This document shows positions 43,196 through 51,654 of a DNA stretch of 64,000 nt, in pieces; the first letter of the stretch is position 1; every line of letters begins with the position of its first letter. The translations under genes and the position numbers were made by a program. The notes below the pieces were generated by a model. That model was not told the DNA's origin. It saw only the letters and a program-made list of their open reading frames with translations, and did no database searches. Origin of the DNA: Phycisphaeraceae bacterium (lineage in GTDB: Bacteria; Planctomycetota; Phycisphaerae; Phycisphaerales; Phycisphaeraceae); assembly GCA_028280965.1 (NCBI GenBank), contig JANQKT010000087.1, positions 1 to 64,000 on the forward strand, in the 5' to 3' direction.

Positions 43196-43446
43196 GGCCA
43201 ATACCCTTTCTAGGTGGCGGGGCGCACACCACGGCCGGGCCCAACACAGGCCGGCCGGGGGCGTGCCCCTTGTTGCAAGTCTCTCGTTGTCTGGGAACGG
43301 ATACCCCGGCCGAACCCCGATCTTTCAGCGGTATGAGGATCCGTGCCGGGTTTCGGGGCCGATCTGCGTAAAATCCGGGCCTAAGATGAGTCGATCATGG
43401 GAACAGAGCCCGCTTGGCCGATGTTAGGCAGATGGAGACGCGAACC

Positions 43447-44130
43447 ATGAACAGCCTCGCAGCCCGATTGTTCTGCCTGTCAGCGGCCCTGGGTGGGCTC
43501 GCCGCCTGCTCCAACGACGCGACGCCCTATACCGATGAGGCCGCCGCGATCGACCCGGCGATGCAGCCGCAGACCGACACGACACACCCCACCGCGACCG
43601 CCGACCCGCCGAGTGATGCCATGCCCGAGCCCGATGAGACCCCGAAGACCGACCCCCCGCCCGCGCCGCCCGAGAAGGTCGAGCTGACCGACGAGCAGTG
43701 GCGGTCGATCCTCAGCGACGAGGAGTTCTACGTCCTCCGCCGATCCGGCACCGAACGCCCGGGCACGCACAAGTACAACCACCACCCCAAGGACAAGAAG
43801 GGCGCGTTCCACTGCGTCGGCTGCGGCAACAAGCTCTACGACGCCAAGCACAAGTTCCACTCCGGCTGCGGCTGGCCGAGCTTCAATCAGGAGGTCGAGC
43901 CCGGCGCCATCACCGAACACCGCGATGTCTCGCTGGGCATGGTCCGGCTCGAAATGCGCTGCGCCCGCTGCGACGGCCACCTCGGCCACATCTTCGAGGA
44001 CGGCCACCTCTGGGACCAGGAGACCGGCCTGCGGCACTGTGTCAACGGCACCGCGCTGATCTTCATCCCCGAAGGCGAAGACCCGCAGGACGTCATCCGC
44101 AAGCACCGCGAAGAGCACGCGCACCGGTAA
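43447..44130 (+). CDS. msrB: Peptide-methionine (R)-S-oxide reductase, lipoprotein form
   Basis: This 227-residue protein has a lipoprotein signal ending LAAC. A proline/threonine-rich linker of about 60 residues leads to an MsrB domain (LSDEEFYVLRRSGTERPGTHKYNHH) with zinc cysteines CVGC and CARC, HSGCGWPSF, and catalytic Cys in RHCVNGTALIFIP. It repairs R-sulfoxide methionine in periplasmic or surface proteins using electrons from a thioredoxin-like donor. The ATG at 43447 has GGAG about 13 nt upstream. A repeat-family hairpin lies 7 nt after the stop. Confidence 0.95.
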   Translation: MNSLAARLFCLSAALGGLAACSNDATPYTDEAAAIDPAMQPQTDTTHPTATADPPSDAMPEPDETPKTDPPPAPPEKVELTDEQWRSILSDEEFYVLRRSGTERPGTHKYNHHPKDKKGAFHCVGCGNKLYDAKHKFHSGCGWPSFNQEVEPGAITEHRDVSLGMVRLEMRCARCDGHLGHIFEDGHLWDQETGLRHCVNGTALIFIPEGEDPQDVIRKHREEHAHR

Positions 44131-44137
44131 TCCCCGT

Positions 44138-44211
44138 TTCACGGGTGACGCGCAGCGTCCCTTCGATCCCTTCAAGAGCCCGTGCAGGGGACGCTGCGCG
44201 TCACCCGCGAA
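44138..44211. repeat. Intergenic hairpin, repeat family A copy 2
   Basis: Arms of 24 nt (44138-44161 and 44188-44211) are inverted copies with one mismatch. The core TGACGCGCAGCGTCCC matches copy 1 closely. It lies between msrB and the aminotransferase gene and could end msrB transcription. Confidence 0.85.
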
Positions 44212-44287
44212 GCGGCGTCTTCGACATTGACGCCGCCGCGGTCGATCTCTACTTTGGTGTGTTGAGAATTGCACCGAGGAACCCGCC

Positions 44288-45427
44288 GTGAGCGCCACCA
44301 CCCCTAAGCCCGCCCCGCCCAAGCTCGACGTCCCGCTGCTGGACCTCAAGACCCAGTACGCCGCGCTCAAGGGCGAGATCCTGCCCGTCGTCGAGCGCGT
44401 GCTCGACTCGCAGTACATGATCAACGGCCCGGAGGTCGGCGAGTTCGAGTGCCAGGCCGCGGGCTACTGCGGCGCGAAGTTCGCCGTCGGCTGCTCGTCC
44501 GGCACCGATGCGCTGATCCTTGCGCTCATGGCGCTCGGCCTCAAGCCCGGCGACGAGGTCATCACCACGCCGTTCACCTTCTTCGCCACTGTCGGCTCGA
44601 TCCACCGCCAAGGGCTCAAGCCCGTCTTCGTGGACATCGACCCCGACACGTTCAACCTCGACACCGAGCAGCTCGAGGCCGCGGTCAACGAGAAGACCCG
44701 CGCGATCATGCCCGTGCACCTGTTCGGCCAGATGGCGGACATGGACACCGTCCTCGACGTCGCCGAGAAGCACGACCTGAAAGTCATCGAGGACGCCGCG
44801 CAGGCCATCGGCTCCAAGCAGAACGACGCCCCCGCCGGCTCGCTGGGCGACTGCGGGTGCTTCAGCTTCTTCCCCTCCAAAAACCTCGGCGGCGCCGGTG
44901 ACGGCGGGCTTGTGACCACACAAGACGAAGAAACCTACGAACGCCTCAAGATGCTCCGCATGCACGGCGGCAAGAACCGCTACTACCACGACGAGGTCGG
45001 CGGCAACTTCAGACTCGACACCCTCCAGGCCGCGTACCTCTCGGTCAAGCTCAAGCACCTGGACACCTGGCACGAAGGCCGCCGGAAGAACGCCGCGTTC
45101 TACGACGAAAGTTTGAAGGATGTCGCGCAGGTCAAAACGCCGGTGATCGCCGAGGGCAACCAGACGATCTACAACCAGTACACCCTGCGCGTCGAGCAGC
45201 GCGACGAGCTGCAGACTTACTTAAAAGAAGCCGGCATCGGCAGCGCGGTCTACTACCCGCTGTGCATGCACGAGCAGAAGTGCTTCGCCCATTTAGGCCA
45301 GGGCCCCGGCGACTTCCCCATCGCCGAGCAGGCCGCGGGCGAGGTCCTGTCGGTCCCGATCTACCCGGAGCTGAGTGAAGAACAACTGACGCACGTGGTG
45401 GAGACGATCAAGCGATTCTACGCATAG
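44288..45427 (+). CDS. DegT/DnrJ/EryC1/StrS aminotransferase
   Basis: This 379-residue PLP enzyme of the sugar-aminotransferase family carries LLDLKTQYAALKGEI at the N-terminus. GCSSGTDALILALMALGLKPGDEVITTPFTFFAT and the PLP lysine in FFPSKNLGGAGDGG follow. The C-terminal part has the conserved MHGGKNRYYHDEVGGNFRLDTLQAAYLSVKL. Such enzymes aminate keto-sugars for surface polysaccharides or lipid A-like molecules. The GTG start at 44288 has GAGGAA 6 nt upstream. No other sugar-nucleotide gene lies nearby, so its pathway is not shown here. Confidence 0.95.
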   Translation: MSATTPKPAPPKLDVPLLDLKTQYAALKGEILPVVERVLDSQYMINGPEVGEFECQAAGYCGAKFAVGCSSGTDALILALMALGLKPGDEVITTPFTFFATVGSIHRQGLKPVFVDIDPDTFNLDTEQLEAAVNEKTRAIMPVHLFGQMADMDTVLDVAEKHDLKVIEDAAQAIGSKQNDAPAGSLGDCGCFSFFPSKNLGGAGDGGLVTTQDEETYERLKMLRMHGGKNRYYHDEVGGNFRLDTLQAAYLSVKLKHLDTWHEGRRKNAAFYDESLKDVAQVKTPVIAEGNQTIYNQYTLRVEQRDELQTYLKEAGIGSAVYYPLCMHEQKCFAHLGQGPGDFPIAEQAAGEVLSVPIYPELSEEQLTHVVETIKRFYA

Positions 45428-45436
45428 ATAAGTAGC

Positions 45437-45518
45437 TACAGCCGCGACGCTACGCGTCGCCGGCAAAGCATGACAAGTCCATCACGATTCCCCGGCGACG
45501 CGTAGCGTCGCGGCTGTA
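45437..45518. repeat. Intergenic hairpin, repeat family A copy 3
   Basis: Arms of 27 nt (45437-45463 and 45492-45518) are perfect inverted copies with a 28-nt loop. The core GCGACGCTACGCGTCGC is shared in inverted form with copies 1 and 2, while the flanks differ. Confidence 0.9.
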
Positions 45519-45585
45519 ACGAAACAGGTTAATTACTTGACTTGCAAGCCTCCCCTTTCGACAATGGTTTGAAAGGGAGCTTTCG

Positions 45586-45816
45586 ATGAACCCACGCATG
45601 CTGCACGACGAGTTGAACGTCCGCCCGTTCCATCCGATTACGGTGGTCACGAGCGCCGGCGACCGCTATACCATCAAACACCCCGAGCGTGCGGTGCCCG
45701 CGCCGGATCAACTCTACATCTTCGAGCGCCCGGGCACGGACGAGATCATCAAGCCGATCCGTGTGAGCTACAACCACATCGTCGCGATCGAGCCGCTGAC
45801 CGATGCGGCGGCGTGA
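45586..45816 (+). CDS. Small conserved hypothetical protein
   Basis: This 76-residue protein (MNPRMLHDELNVRPFHPITVVTSAGDRYTIKHPER) has no signal peptide or membrane segment and a likely beta-barrel fold (alternating hydrophobic strands). I know similar short proteins in planctomycetes without a function. GGGAG lies 8 nt before the ATG. Its stop overlaps the next start (GTGA). Confidence 0.7.
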   Translation: MNPRMLHDELNVRPFHPITVVTSAGDRYTIKHPERAVPAPDQLYIFERPGTDEIIKPIRVSYNHIVAIEPLTDAAA

Positions 45817-46436
45817 CTAACAGCATTGGTGCAATCAGTAACACAGTATTGTGCTTGGCCTATATCGTCGGCAACCATGATTGGGCAGCCATGAGTTTGG
45901 GATACATTTTCAACTGTCGGTACTGTGGGGATCAAGTGAATACGAAGTCCCTGTCAGATTCACAGCATGGATCAGTATCTAGGCATTTAGATTACTTGTG
46001 TGATAAATGCCGGCAGATAAATGCAATTGAATATGCACTCAGGAAGAATGAAGAAGTAAAGTTTGAACCCTTTCAGTTTCCTGTGGTCAAACTTAGCGGT
46101 CAAATTGATGAACTGTTAAAGATTAAGCTGGCAACAGAAGGGTTCTTTAGCAGATCCGCAAGGCGCGAAATTTCTGAAACGCTTAAGCGATTGCGTATTG
46201 AGATCGAATCCATCAGGAACTTGCCGGATGAAGAGCAAAGTACTCAGTTGAGACAGCTGTTGAGTTATTCAACAGCTGCTAGACACAAAGCGTTGGCTGA
46301 TGGCGCTAACTCCTACAAGCATCCGAAATGGGCTTCGGCCGCAGCTAGTGAAAGTTGGCTGATCGAATTATTGACTGTCGATTCAGTTTCTCTAGCTCAA
46401 GTTGAGATATTGATAGCTGACCTAATCAACCGTTGA
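45813..46436 (+). CDS. Low-GC zinc-ribbon hypothetical protein, probably acquired
   Basis: This 207-residue frame has much lower GC and more A/T-ending codons than any neighbour. It carries an FNCRYCGDQV...YLCDKCRQI zinc ribbon and then a helical region rich in Lys, Glu and Leu (KRLRIEIESIRNLPDEEQ). The GTG at 45813 overlaps the previous stop; an internal ATG at 45891 (MSLGYIFNCRYC) would remove the first 26 residues and is equally plausible. I do not recognise the family. Composition suggests recent transfer. Confidence 0.6.
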   Translation: MTNSIGAISNTVLCLAYIVGNHDWAAMSLGYIFNCRYCGDQVNTKSLSDSQHGSVSRHLDYLCDKCRQINAIEYALRKNEEVKFEPFQFPVVKLSGQIDELLKIKLATEGFFSRSARREISETLKRLRIEIESIRNLPDEEQSTQLRQLLSYSTAARHKALADGANSYKHPKWASAAASESWLIELLTVDSVSLAQVEILIADLINR

Positions 46437-46441
46437 CGGAT

Positions 46442-47335
46442 TCAAACCCCCGCGCCGTCCAGCACGCCGGTCTGTTGCAGCAGCGCTTCGAGTTTTGTCG
46501 CTAGATCATCCGGCAGCTCGGTCAGGGGCAGGCGGACCGCGCCGGTGTCGACGCCGGTCATCTTCATGGCGGCCTTGATCGGGATCGGGTTGGTGCTCAG
46601 GGTCAAGAGGCCCTTGCACAGGTGGAACAGCTCGTGGTGCAGCGCGCGGGCCGCCGGGAGATCGTTCGATGCGGCTGCATCAACCAAAGCCTTGACCTTC
46701 GCGGGCAGGAGGTTGGACAGCACGCTGACGACGCCGACGGCGCCGACGGACATCATCGGCAGCGTCAGGCCGTCATCGCCGGACAAGAGCGGGATGTCGC
46801 AGATGTTGGCGACGGCGGAGGTCATGTCGAGGTTGCCGGTCGCGTCCTTCAAAGCAATGATCATGTCGTGTTCGTAGAGCCGCGCGACGGTCTCGGGGGA
46901 CATCGTCACGTTCGTCCGGCCGGGGATGTTGTAGAGCACGATCGGCAGGCCGACCTCGTCCGCGACGGTCATGAAGTGGCGGTACAGGCCTTCCTGCGTC
47001 GGCTTGTTGTAGTAGGGGTTGACCATGAGCGCGGCGTCGGCGCCGACGGCCTTGGCGTGCTTGGTGGTGAACAAAGCCTCGGCGGTGTTGTTGCTGCCCG
47101 TGCCCGCGATGACCTGCACCTTGCTGTCCGCGGCCTCGGCGACGGCGGTGATGATCTTGTTGTGCTCGTCGTGCGTGACGGTCGGCGACTCGCCGGTCGT
47201 GCCGACGGGGACGACGCCGTCGATGCCCTGCTCGACCTGGAAGCGGACGTTGGCCTTCAGCCGGTCGTAGTCAACGGCCGAGCCGTCGGCGATGAAGGGT
47301 GTGACGAGGGCGGTGTAGGCGCCGGCGATGTGCAT
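46442..47335 (-). CDS. dapA: 4-hydroxy-tetrahydrodipicolinate synthase
   Basis: This 297-residue TIM-barrel enzyme condenses pyruvate with aspartate semialdehyde in lysine and diaminopimelate synthesis. It has GTTGESPTVTHDEH, the Schiff-base lysine in ALKDATGN, the catalytic Tyr in LYNIPGRTNV and the GDDGLTLPMMSVGAVGVVSV loop. GGAG lies 7 nt before the ATG, and a TACAAT -10-like box lies about 34 nt upstream of the start. It converges on the low-GC gene with only 5 nt between the stops. Confidence 0.97.
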   Translation of the reverse strand: MHIAGAYTALVTPFIADGSAVDYDRLKANVRFQVEQGIDGVVPVGTTGESPTVTHDEHNKIITAVAEAADSKVQVIAGTGSNNTAEALFTTKHAKAVGADAALMVNPYYNKPTQEGLYRHFMTVADEVGLPIVLYNIPGRTNVTMSPETVARLYEHDMIIALKDATGNLDMTSAVANICDIPLLSGDDGLTLPMMSVGAVGVVSVLSNLLPAKVKALVDAAASNDLPAARALHHELFHLCKGLLTLSTNPIPIKAAMKMTGVDTGAVRLPLTELPDDLATKLEALLQQTGVLDGAGV

Positions 47336-47411
47336 GGTTGGGCTCCGGTAAAGCGTGAATCAACATTGTATGGGCAAGCGATAACGAGCAACAAAACCTG
47401 TGGAGGTTCGG

Positions 47412-47455
47412 TACCCTCCCCCTGCCCCTCCCTCAAGGGAAAGGAGTTGATTCAA
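47412..47455. repeat. Repeat family B copy 2
   Basis: Read on the minus strand this is TTGAATCAACTCC then CCCTTGAGGGAGGGG then CAGGGGGAGGGTA, aligning to 14499-14540. It lies between dapA and the coiled-coil gene upstream. Confidence 0.75.
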
Positions 47456-47467
47456 TAGTGCTTGGTC

Positions 47468-47980
47468 TCAGCCCGACCGCAGCGCGAGGATGAGCTCGAC
47501 CTTGCCGACGTGCTCACCCAATTGCTCGGCGATGTCGCCGGGGCCGATGCCCTGGTCGGCGAGGGCGTACACCTCGCGGGTCAGGGGGTCGGCCTGGTCC
47601 GGCGGGCGCTGGGGGGTGATGAGCTCGGCGTGCTCGTCCGGCGGGAGGGACGCGGACACGGCCGAGCGGGCCGGGGCCTGGTCGGCTTGTTGGCCGAGCG
47701 CTTCGAGCCTGGCGATGCGCTCGTCGGCGTCGCGTACGGCCTTCTCGATGCGGACGACTTTGGCGTCCAGCTGCGAGCCGAGGTCCTTGGCCATGCGGTT
47801 GATGTCCACCATGAGCGCCTCGAGCTCGTCGCGGACGCCCTGCTTCTGCCGGGCGCGCTCGACGTGGTCGCGGGCGGTCGCCTGGGTCGCGGCGGACTTG
47901 TTGCGGCTGCGGCCCAGCGAGAACATCGCGGCGATGATGAACAGGATGCCCAGGACCAAGAGGCCGTATTCCCAATCCAT
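47468..47980 (-). CDS. Membrane-anchored coiled-coil protein
   Basis: This 170-residue protein has an N-terminal membrane helix (GLLVLGILFIIAAMFSL). A Lys/Glu-rich coiled coil (about 35-95) and a C-terminal small helical domain (VYALADQGIGPGDIAEQLGEHVGKVELILALR) follow. The last part resembles the DUF2802/DUF6115 helix-turn-helix-like motif in flagellar-region proteins of other bacteria. Its role is unknown. Its ATG overlaps the stop of the LarC-like gene upstream (TGATG), so the two are coupled. Confidence 0.7.
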   Translation of the reverse strand: MDWEYGLLVLGILFIIAAMFSLGRSRNKSAATQATARDHVERARQKQGVRDELEALMVDINRMAKDLGSQLDAKVVRIEKAVRDADERIARLEALGQQADQAPARSAVSASLPPDEHAELITPQRPPDQADPLTREVYALADQGIGPGDIAEQLGEHVGKVELILALRSG

Positions 47981-48483
47981 CAGCCGGCCCCCCCCTCGGT
48001 TTGCCGCAGCTCATCGAGCAGCGCGTCGGCGGCGGCCTGGGCGGCGCGCTGCGCCTCGGGCAGCGGCACATTGGCCTGCTTTGCCAGCGCTTGAACCGAT
48101 GCGTGCTCGGGCTTGACCGTGAGCGTTTGCCCGTTGAGCGAGCCGGCCTTGAGCTGGACATCGCCCAAACGCGTCGGCCGGTCGTGCCAGGCGCGGTCGA
48201 GCACGACGCGGTCCCACGCGCGGACACGCACGCCGAAGCTGCCGGTCAGGCGCAGCATCTGCTCGGCCAGCACAGCACGGTCGGCTTCGCTGACCAGTGC
48301 GCTGAGCATGACCGCCGGGCGGCCTTTTTTCATCGTGATCGGCGTGGCCCAGGCGTCGAGCGCGCCGCGTTCGAGCAGCTCACTGATCGCGTGCCCGGTG
48401 AGTTCGCCGGTCGTGTCGTCGAGGTTGACCACCAGCTCGACCACGGCTTGCGGGGCGTGCGGGCTGTCGTTGGGCGTCGCCAT
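47980..48483 (-). CDS. Stand-alone LarC C-terminal (LarC2-like) domain
   Basis: This 167-residue protein matches the C-terminal half of LarC, the CTP-dependent cyclometallase that inserts nickel into the pyridinium cofactor of lactate racemase. It has ELVVNLDDTTGELTGHAISELLERGALDAWATPITMKKGRPAVMLSAL and GSFGVRVRAWDRVVLDR. The N-terminal LarC1 domain and larA/larB/larE are not in this window. A nickel-cofactor role is therefore only suggested by family. A TAGAAT lies 6 nt before the ATG, as for a leaderless mRNA. It is divergent from tilS. Confidence 0.8.
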   Translation of the reverse strand: MATPNDSPHAPQAVVELVVNLDDTTGELTGHAISELLERGALDAWATPITMKKGRPAVMLSALVSEADRAVLAEQMLRLTGSFGVRVRAWDRVVLDRAWHDRPTRLGDVQLKAGSLNGQTLTVKPEHASVQALAKQANVPLPEAQRAAQAAADALLDELRQTEGGAG

Positions 48484-48489
48484 CGCATG

Positions 48490-48495
48490 ATTCTA
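48490..48495 (-). promoter_or_regulatory. -10 box TAGAAT, leaderless position
   Basis: On the minus strand TAGAAT ends 6 nt before the ATG at 48483. Confidence 0.45.
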
Positions 48496-48525
48496 GCGGG
48501 AAGCGGGCGGATGCAGGCGCACCGG

Positions 48526-48531
48526 TACAAT
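48526..48531 (+). promoter_or_regulatory. -10 box TACAAT, leaderless position
   Basis: TACAAT ends 6 nt before the GTG at 48538, the preferred tilS start. The tilS and larC2-like promoters are back to back. Confidence 0.45.
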
Positions 48532-48537
48532 CGCCTT

Positions 48538-49569
48538 GTGGCCACCAACCCCGACAGCCCGAACTACCACCCGCTGGTCCGGCGGGTCGCGCGGGCGCTG
48601 CGGCAGCGCTGCCGTGTCCGCGCGGGTTCGACGGTCGTCATCGGGTGCAGCGGCGGCGCGGACTCGGTCGCGCTGGTGCGTGCGATGGCGATGCTCGCTG
48701 GGCGCAGGCGTTGGCGGCTCAGGCTTGTTGTCGGGCATGTCCAGCACCACCTGCGCGACGAAGACGCCGAGGCGGACGCGGCCTTTGTCGCCAGGCTGGC
48801 CGGCGGGCTGGGGCTGGGCTACGAACGGCGGGACATCCACCCGGTCGAGCAATCCGGCAACCTCGAAGCGGCGGCACGGAAGCAGCGCTACCACGCGCTC
48901 GCCGACATCGCGCTGAAGCGCGGCGCTGCACATGTCGCCACCGCGCACCATGCGGACGACCAGCTCGAGACGCTGCTCATGCGTTTGATCCGCGGGGCGG
49001 GCACGAAGGGCCTGCGCGGGATCGCCTGGCGTCGGCGGCTGCGCACCGCGGATGAGAACGCGCGCGTCTACGCCGTCCGCCCGATGCTCGAGGTCGAACG
49101 CGACCAGGCGCTCGACCTGTTGAACGCGCTCGGTCAGCCCTGGCGGGAGGACGCGACCAACGCCGACACGACCCGCGACCGCGCCCGGCTGCGGCACGAG
49201 GTCATCCCGGTCATCAAAGCGATCCGCGGCGACGTCGCTGGCAAGGCCGTCGCGCTGGGCGAGCAGTTCGGTCACCTGCACCAACTCGTTGAACAGCAGG
49301 TCGCCGCTGAATCGACCGGCGAAGCGCTGGACACGATCGACCGCGAGCGTGCCCGGTCGCTGAACCCGATCGTGCTGACGCAGATGCTCCGGCGGGACCT
49401 GATCCACGCGGGCGTCCCGGCCGACCGCGTCCCCGGCCACGCGCTGCACCCGGTCATCGAAGCGGTCCGCGACCGCGTGGGCGGCGTCCGGCGGTTTGAG
49501 TTCGCCGAAGGGATCCGGATCGAGGTCGACCGGTTTCGTGTCCGCGTGTTAAAAGCCACAAGAACGTAG
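48538..49569 (+). CDS. tilS: tRNA(Ile)-lysidine synthase
   Basis: This 343-residue enzyme adds lysine to C34 of the tRNA-Ile CAU anticodon using ATP, so that AUA is read as Ile. The PP-loop is IGCSGGADSVALVRA; HVQHHLRDEDAEADAAFV, the VATAHHADDQLETLLMRLIRGAGTKGLRGI motif and the REDATNADTTRDRARLRHEVIP segment are diagnostic. Only the N-terminal catalytic domain and a short C-terminal part are present; the long E. coli-type C-terminal domains are reduced. The GTG at 48538 fits the leaderless TACAAT; an ATG at 48511 in the same frame is the alternative. Confidence 0.93.
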   Translation: MATNPDSPNYHPLVRRVARALRQRCRVRAGSTVVIGCSGGADSVALVRAMAMLAGRRRWRLRLVVGHVQHHLRDEDAEADAAFVARLAGGLGLGYERRDIHPVEQSGNLEAAARKQRYHALADIALKRGAAHVATAHHADDQLETLLMRLIRGAGTKGLRGIAWRRRLRTADENARVYAVRPMLEVERDQALDLLNALGQPWREDATNADTTRDRARLRHEVIPVIKAIRGDVAGKAVALGEQFGHLHQLVEQQVAAESTGEALDTIDRERARSLNPIVLTQMLRRDLIHAGVPADRVPGHALHPVIEAVRDRVGGVRRFEFAEGIRIEVDRFRVRVLKATRT

Positions 49570-49596
49570 CAGGCCGCCTCTGTTTGTTTCGCCGGG

Positions 49597-50373
49597 CTAG
49601 TTGCCTTGAAGGGCTTTGAGCCTGGTCAGGACTTCGGCGGGCTCGGCACGGACGCGGTAGTCTTCGTGGGCGTGGGCGAAGTGGATCTTGCCGTCGCTGC
49701 CGATGAGGTAGGTCGCCGGTAGCGGCAGTTGGGCTGATTCATCGCCGTTGTGCTTCACCAGGTCGATCTTACCTTCCCAGTACTTGACGATCTCGGGGGT
49801 GACCTGTGTGGTGATCCCAAAGTCACTGGCGGCCTTGTTGCCGACATCAGAGAGCACGGTGAATTTCAGATCATTCTTCTCCTGGCTGCTCAGCGTGTAA
49901 TCGGGCAGCTGCGGGCTGATCGCGACCAACTGCCCGCCGAGGGCCTGGATCTCGTCGAGGTATTGCTGCCATTGGGCAAGCGTGATGTTGCAATATGGGC
50001 ACCACGCGCCGCGGTAGAAGACGACGATGACGGGCCCTTGCGCGAGCAGGTCGGCGGAGTTAACCACCTTGCCCGTTGCGTCGGGGAGCTCGAAGGCGGG
50101 TGCGGTGTCGCCCGCCGATTTCATTGTGTTAAGCACGCCAGTGGCTTTGACTTTGGCGATACCATCATCATAGAGGGCCTTGGCATCGTCGGTTGCCCCC
50201 GCAGCCCACTCGGCCTTCTTCGCGTCGAGAGCGCTTTGGAGATCGTTGGCGTAGTCGGCAGTCATCGTGGGTGTCGTCTGGTCCGCCGGGCTGGAAGAAT
50301 CGGTGACCTCGGCATCGCAAGCCGCGAGCCCAAGGATAGCGGGGGCAAGGCACATCGCATAGCGCATCGTCAT
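49597..50373 (-). CDS. Peroxiredoxin-like (AhpC/TSA) lipoprotein
   Basis: This 258-residue protein has a lipoprotein signal (LAPAILGLAACD), a Ser/Thr-rich linker and a thioredoxin-fold peroxiredoxin domain. The active site VVFYRGAWCPYCNITLAQWQ has WCPYC. In the same position AhpC has a peroxidatic Cys. It probably removes peroxides at the periplasmic face of the inner or outer membrane. The start is the ATG at 50373 (CCGAGGACC before it); an ATG at 50367 is close. Convergent with tilS. Confidence 0.88.
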   Translation of the reverse strand: MTMRYAMCLAPAILGLAACDAEVTDSSSPADQTTPTMTADYANDLQSALDAKKAEWAAGATDDAKALYDDGIAKVKATGVLNTMKSAGDTAPAFELPDATGKVVNSADLLAQGPVIVVFYRGAWCPYCNITLAQWQQYLDEIQALGGQLVAISPQLPDYTLSSQEKNDLKFTVLSDVGNKAASDFGITTQVTPEIVKYWEGKIDLVKHNGDESAQLPLPATYLIGSDGKIHFAHAHEDYRVRAEPAEVLTRLKALQGN

Positions 50374-50550
50374 GGTCCTCGGTCTTCATTTGGAGTTGGG
50401 TACGAACAGATAGCAGCGATGCCCCGGCGTTTATTCCTAAGATAGGCAACAGCCGAAACGAATTTGCTCCGCCCGGTTTATCCCAGACAAGCTGTAAGCC
50501 CGCCGTGTCCCCGCCTCGTATCATGTTGGACTGATCCGATCTGCCCCACA

Positions 50551-51654
50551 ATGTTCCTCCAAATCTCCTCCATCACGCGTGTCACGTTTGTCGAGGCGGT
50601 CCGCCAGCCGATCTTTGTCGTGCTGCTCTTGATCGGCACGCTGCTGATGGTGCTCAACCCGTCGATGTCGGCGTACTCGATGGAGCCGGGCGCGGGCGAC
50701 AACCGGATGCTCGTGGACCTCGGGCTGGGCACGGTCTTCCTGGTCGGCGTGTTCCTCGCGGCGTTCACCGCGACCGGCGTGGTCAACCAGGAGATGGAGA
50801 GCAAGACCGCACTGACCGTCGTCTCCAAGCCCGTGCCCCGGCCGGTCTTCATCGTCGGCAAATTCATCGGCGTGGGCGCCGCGATCTCGATCGCCGCCTA
50901 CCTGCTCATGCTCGTGTTCCTGCTCACGCTGCGTCACCGCGTGCTGCAGAACGCCAGCGACGACATCGACTGGCCGGTTATCTTGTTCGGGGTCGGTGCG
51001 GTGCTGCTCGCGCTCGCGATCGCCGGGGCGGGCAACTACCTGTACGGCAAGGTCTTCACCTCGACGTTCATCTACGCCCTGCTCATCACACTGACGCTGG
51101 GTTTTGGCTTGGTGACGCTGATCAACAAGGACTGGGCGTTCCAGAGCCCGGCGACGGACTTCGCCGCCGACGACGGGCGCATGGCCCAGGTCGCGGTCGG
51201 CGGGGTGCTGATGCTGCAGGGCCTGCTGATCCTCACCGCCGTCGCGGTCGCGTTCTCCACGCGCTTCAGCCAGGTCGTCACCCTGATCATCTGCATCGGC
51301 GTCGTGATGCCGGTCGGCATGATGTCCGGGGCGCTGAGTCAGCTCGTCAACAACGCGCTGGGCATCGCCGCGGACACGCGCATCGACACCGCCATCCAAG
51401 CCATCATCGCCGCCGACCTGCCGCTCGCGCGCAAAGCGGCGTACATCGTCGCGAAGCTGGTCTACATCGTTGCACCCAATTTCCAGTACCACTGGCCGGC
51501 GGACGCGATCGGCCAGGGCAACTCGCTGACGCACGATGCGGAAGGCAAACTCAGCCTCGGGTACATCGGCCTGGTCTTCGCCTACAGCTGGGCGTATATC
51601 GCCGCGGTGCTCGGGCTGGCGGTGGTGCTGTTCCAGAAACGGGAGGTCTCGTGA
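50551..51654 (+). CDS. ABC-2 type transporter permease
   Basis: This 367-residue membrane protein begins MFLQISSITRVTFVEAVRQPIF, typical of ABC-2 permeases of gliding/copper-processing (NosY-like) type. It has about six to seven helices with a first periplasmic loop (NPSMSAYSMEPGAGDNRML) and the motif VVNQEMESKTALTVVSKPVPRPVFIVGKF, which faces the ATPase. No ATPase gene lies next to it. It overlaps the cupin gene (TGATG). Substrate unknown. Confidence 0.85.
   Translation: MFLQISSITRVTFVEAVRQPIFVVLLLIGTLLMVLNPSMSAYSMEPGAGDNRMLVDLGLGTVFLVGVFLAAFTATGVVNQEMESKTALTVVSKPVPRPVFIVGKFIGVGAAISIAAYLLMLVFLLTLRHRVLQNASDDIDWPVILFGVGAVLLALAIAGAGNYLYGKVFTSTFIYALLITLTLGFGLVTLINKDWAFQSPATDFAADDGRMAQVAVGGVLMLQGLLILTAVAVAFSTRFSQVVTLIICIGVVMPVGMMSGALSQLVNNALGIAADTRIDTAIQAIIAADLPLARKAAYIVAKLVYIVAPNFQYHWPADAIGQGNSLTHDAEGKLSLGYIGLVFAYSWAYIAAVLGLAVVLFQKREVS

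Noticed and set aside
41039..43213. 724-residue frame opposite the giant PEP-CTERM gene
   Set aside because: It is V/D/R-rich with no domains, no signal and no start site; it mirrors the repeat structure of the true gene.
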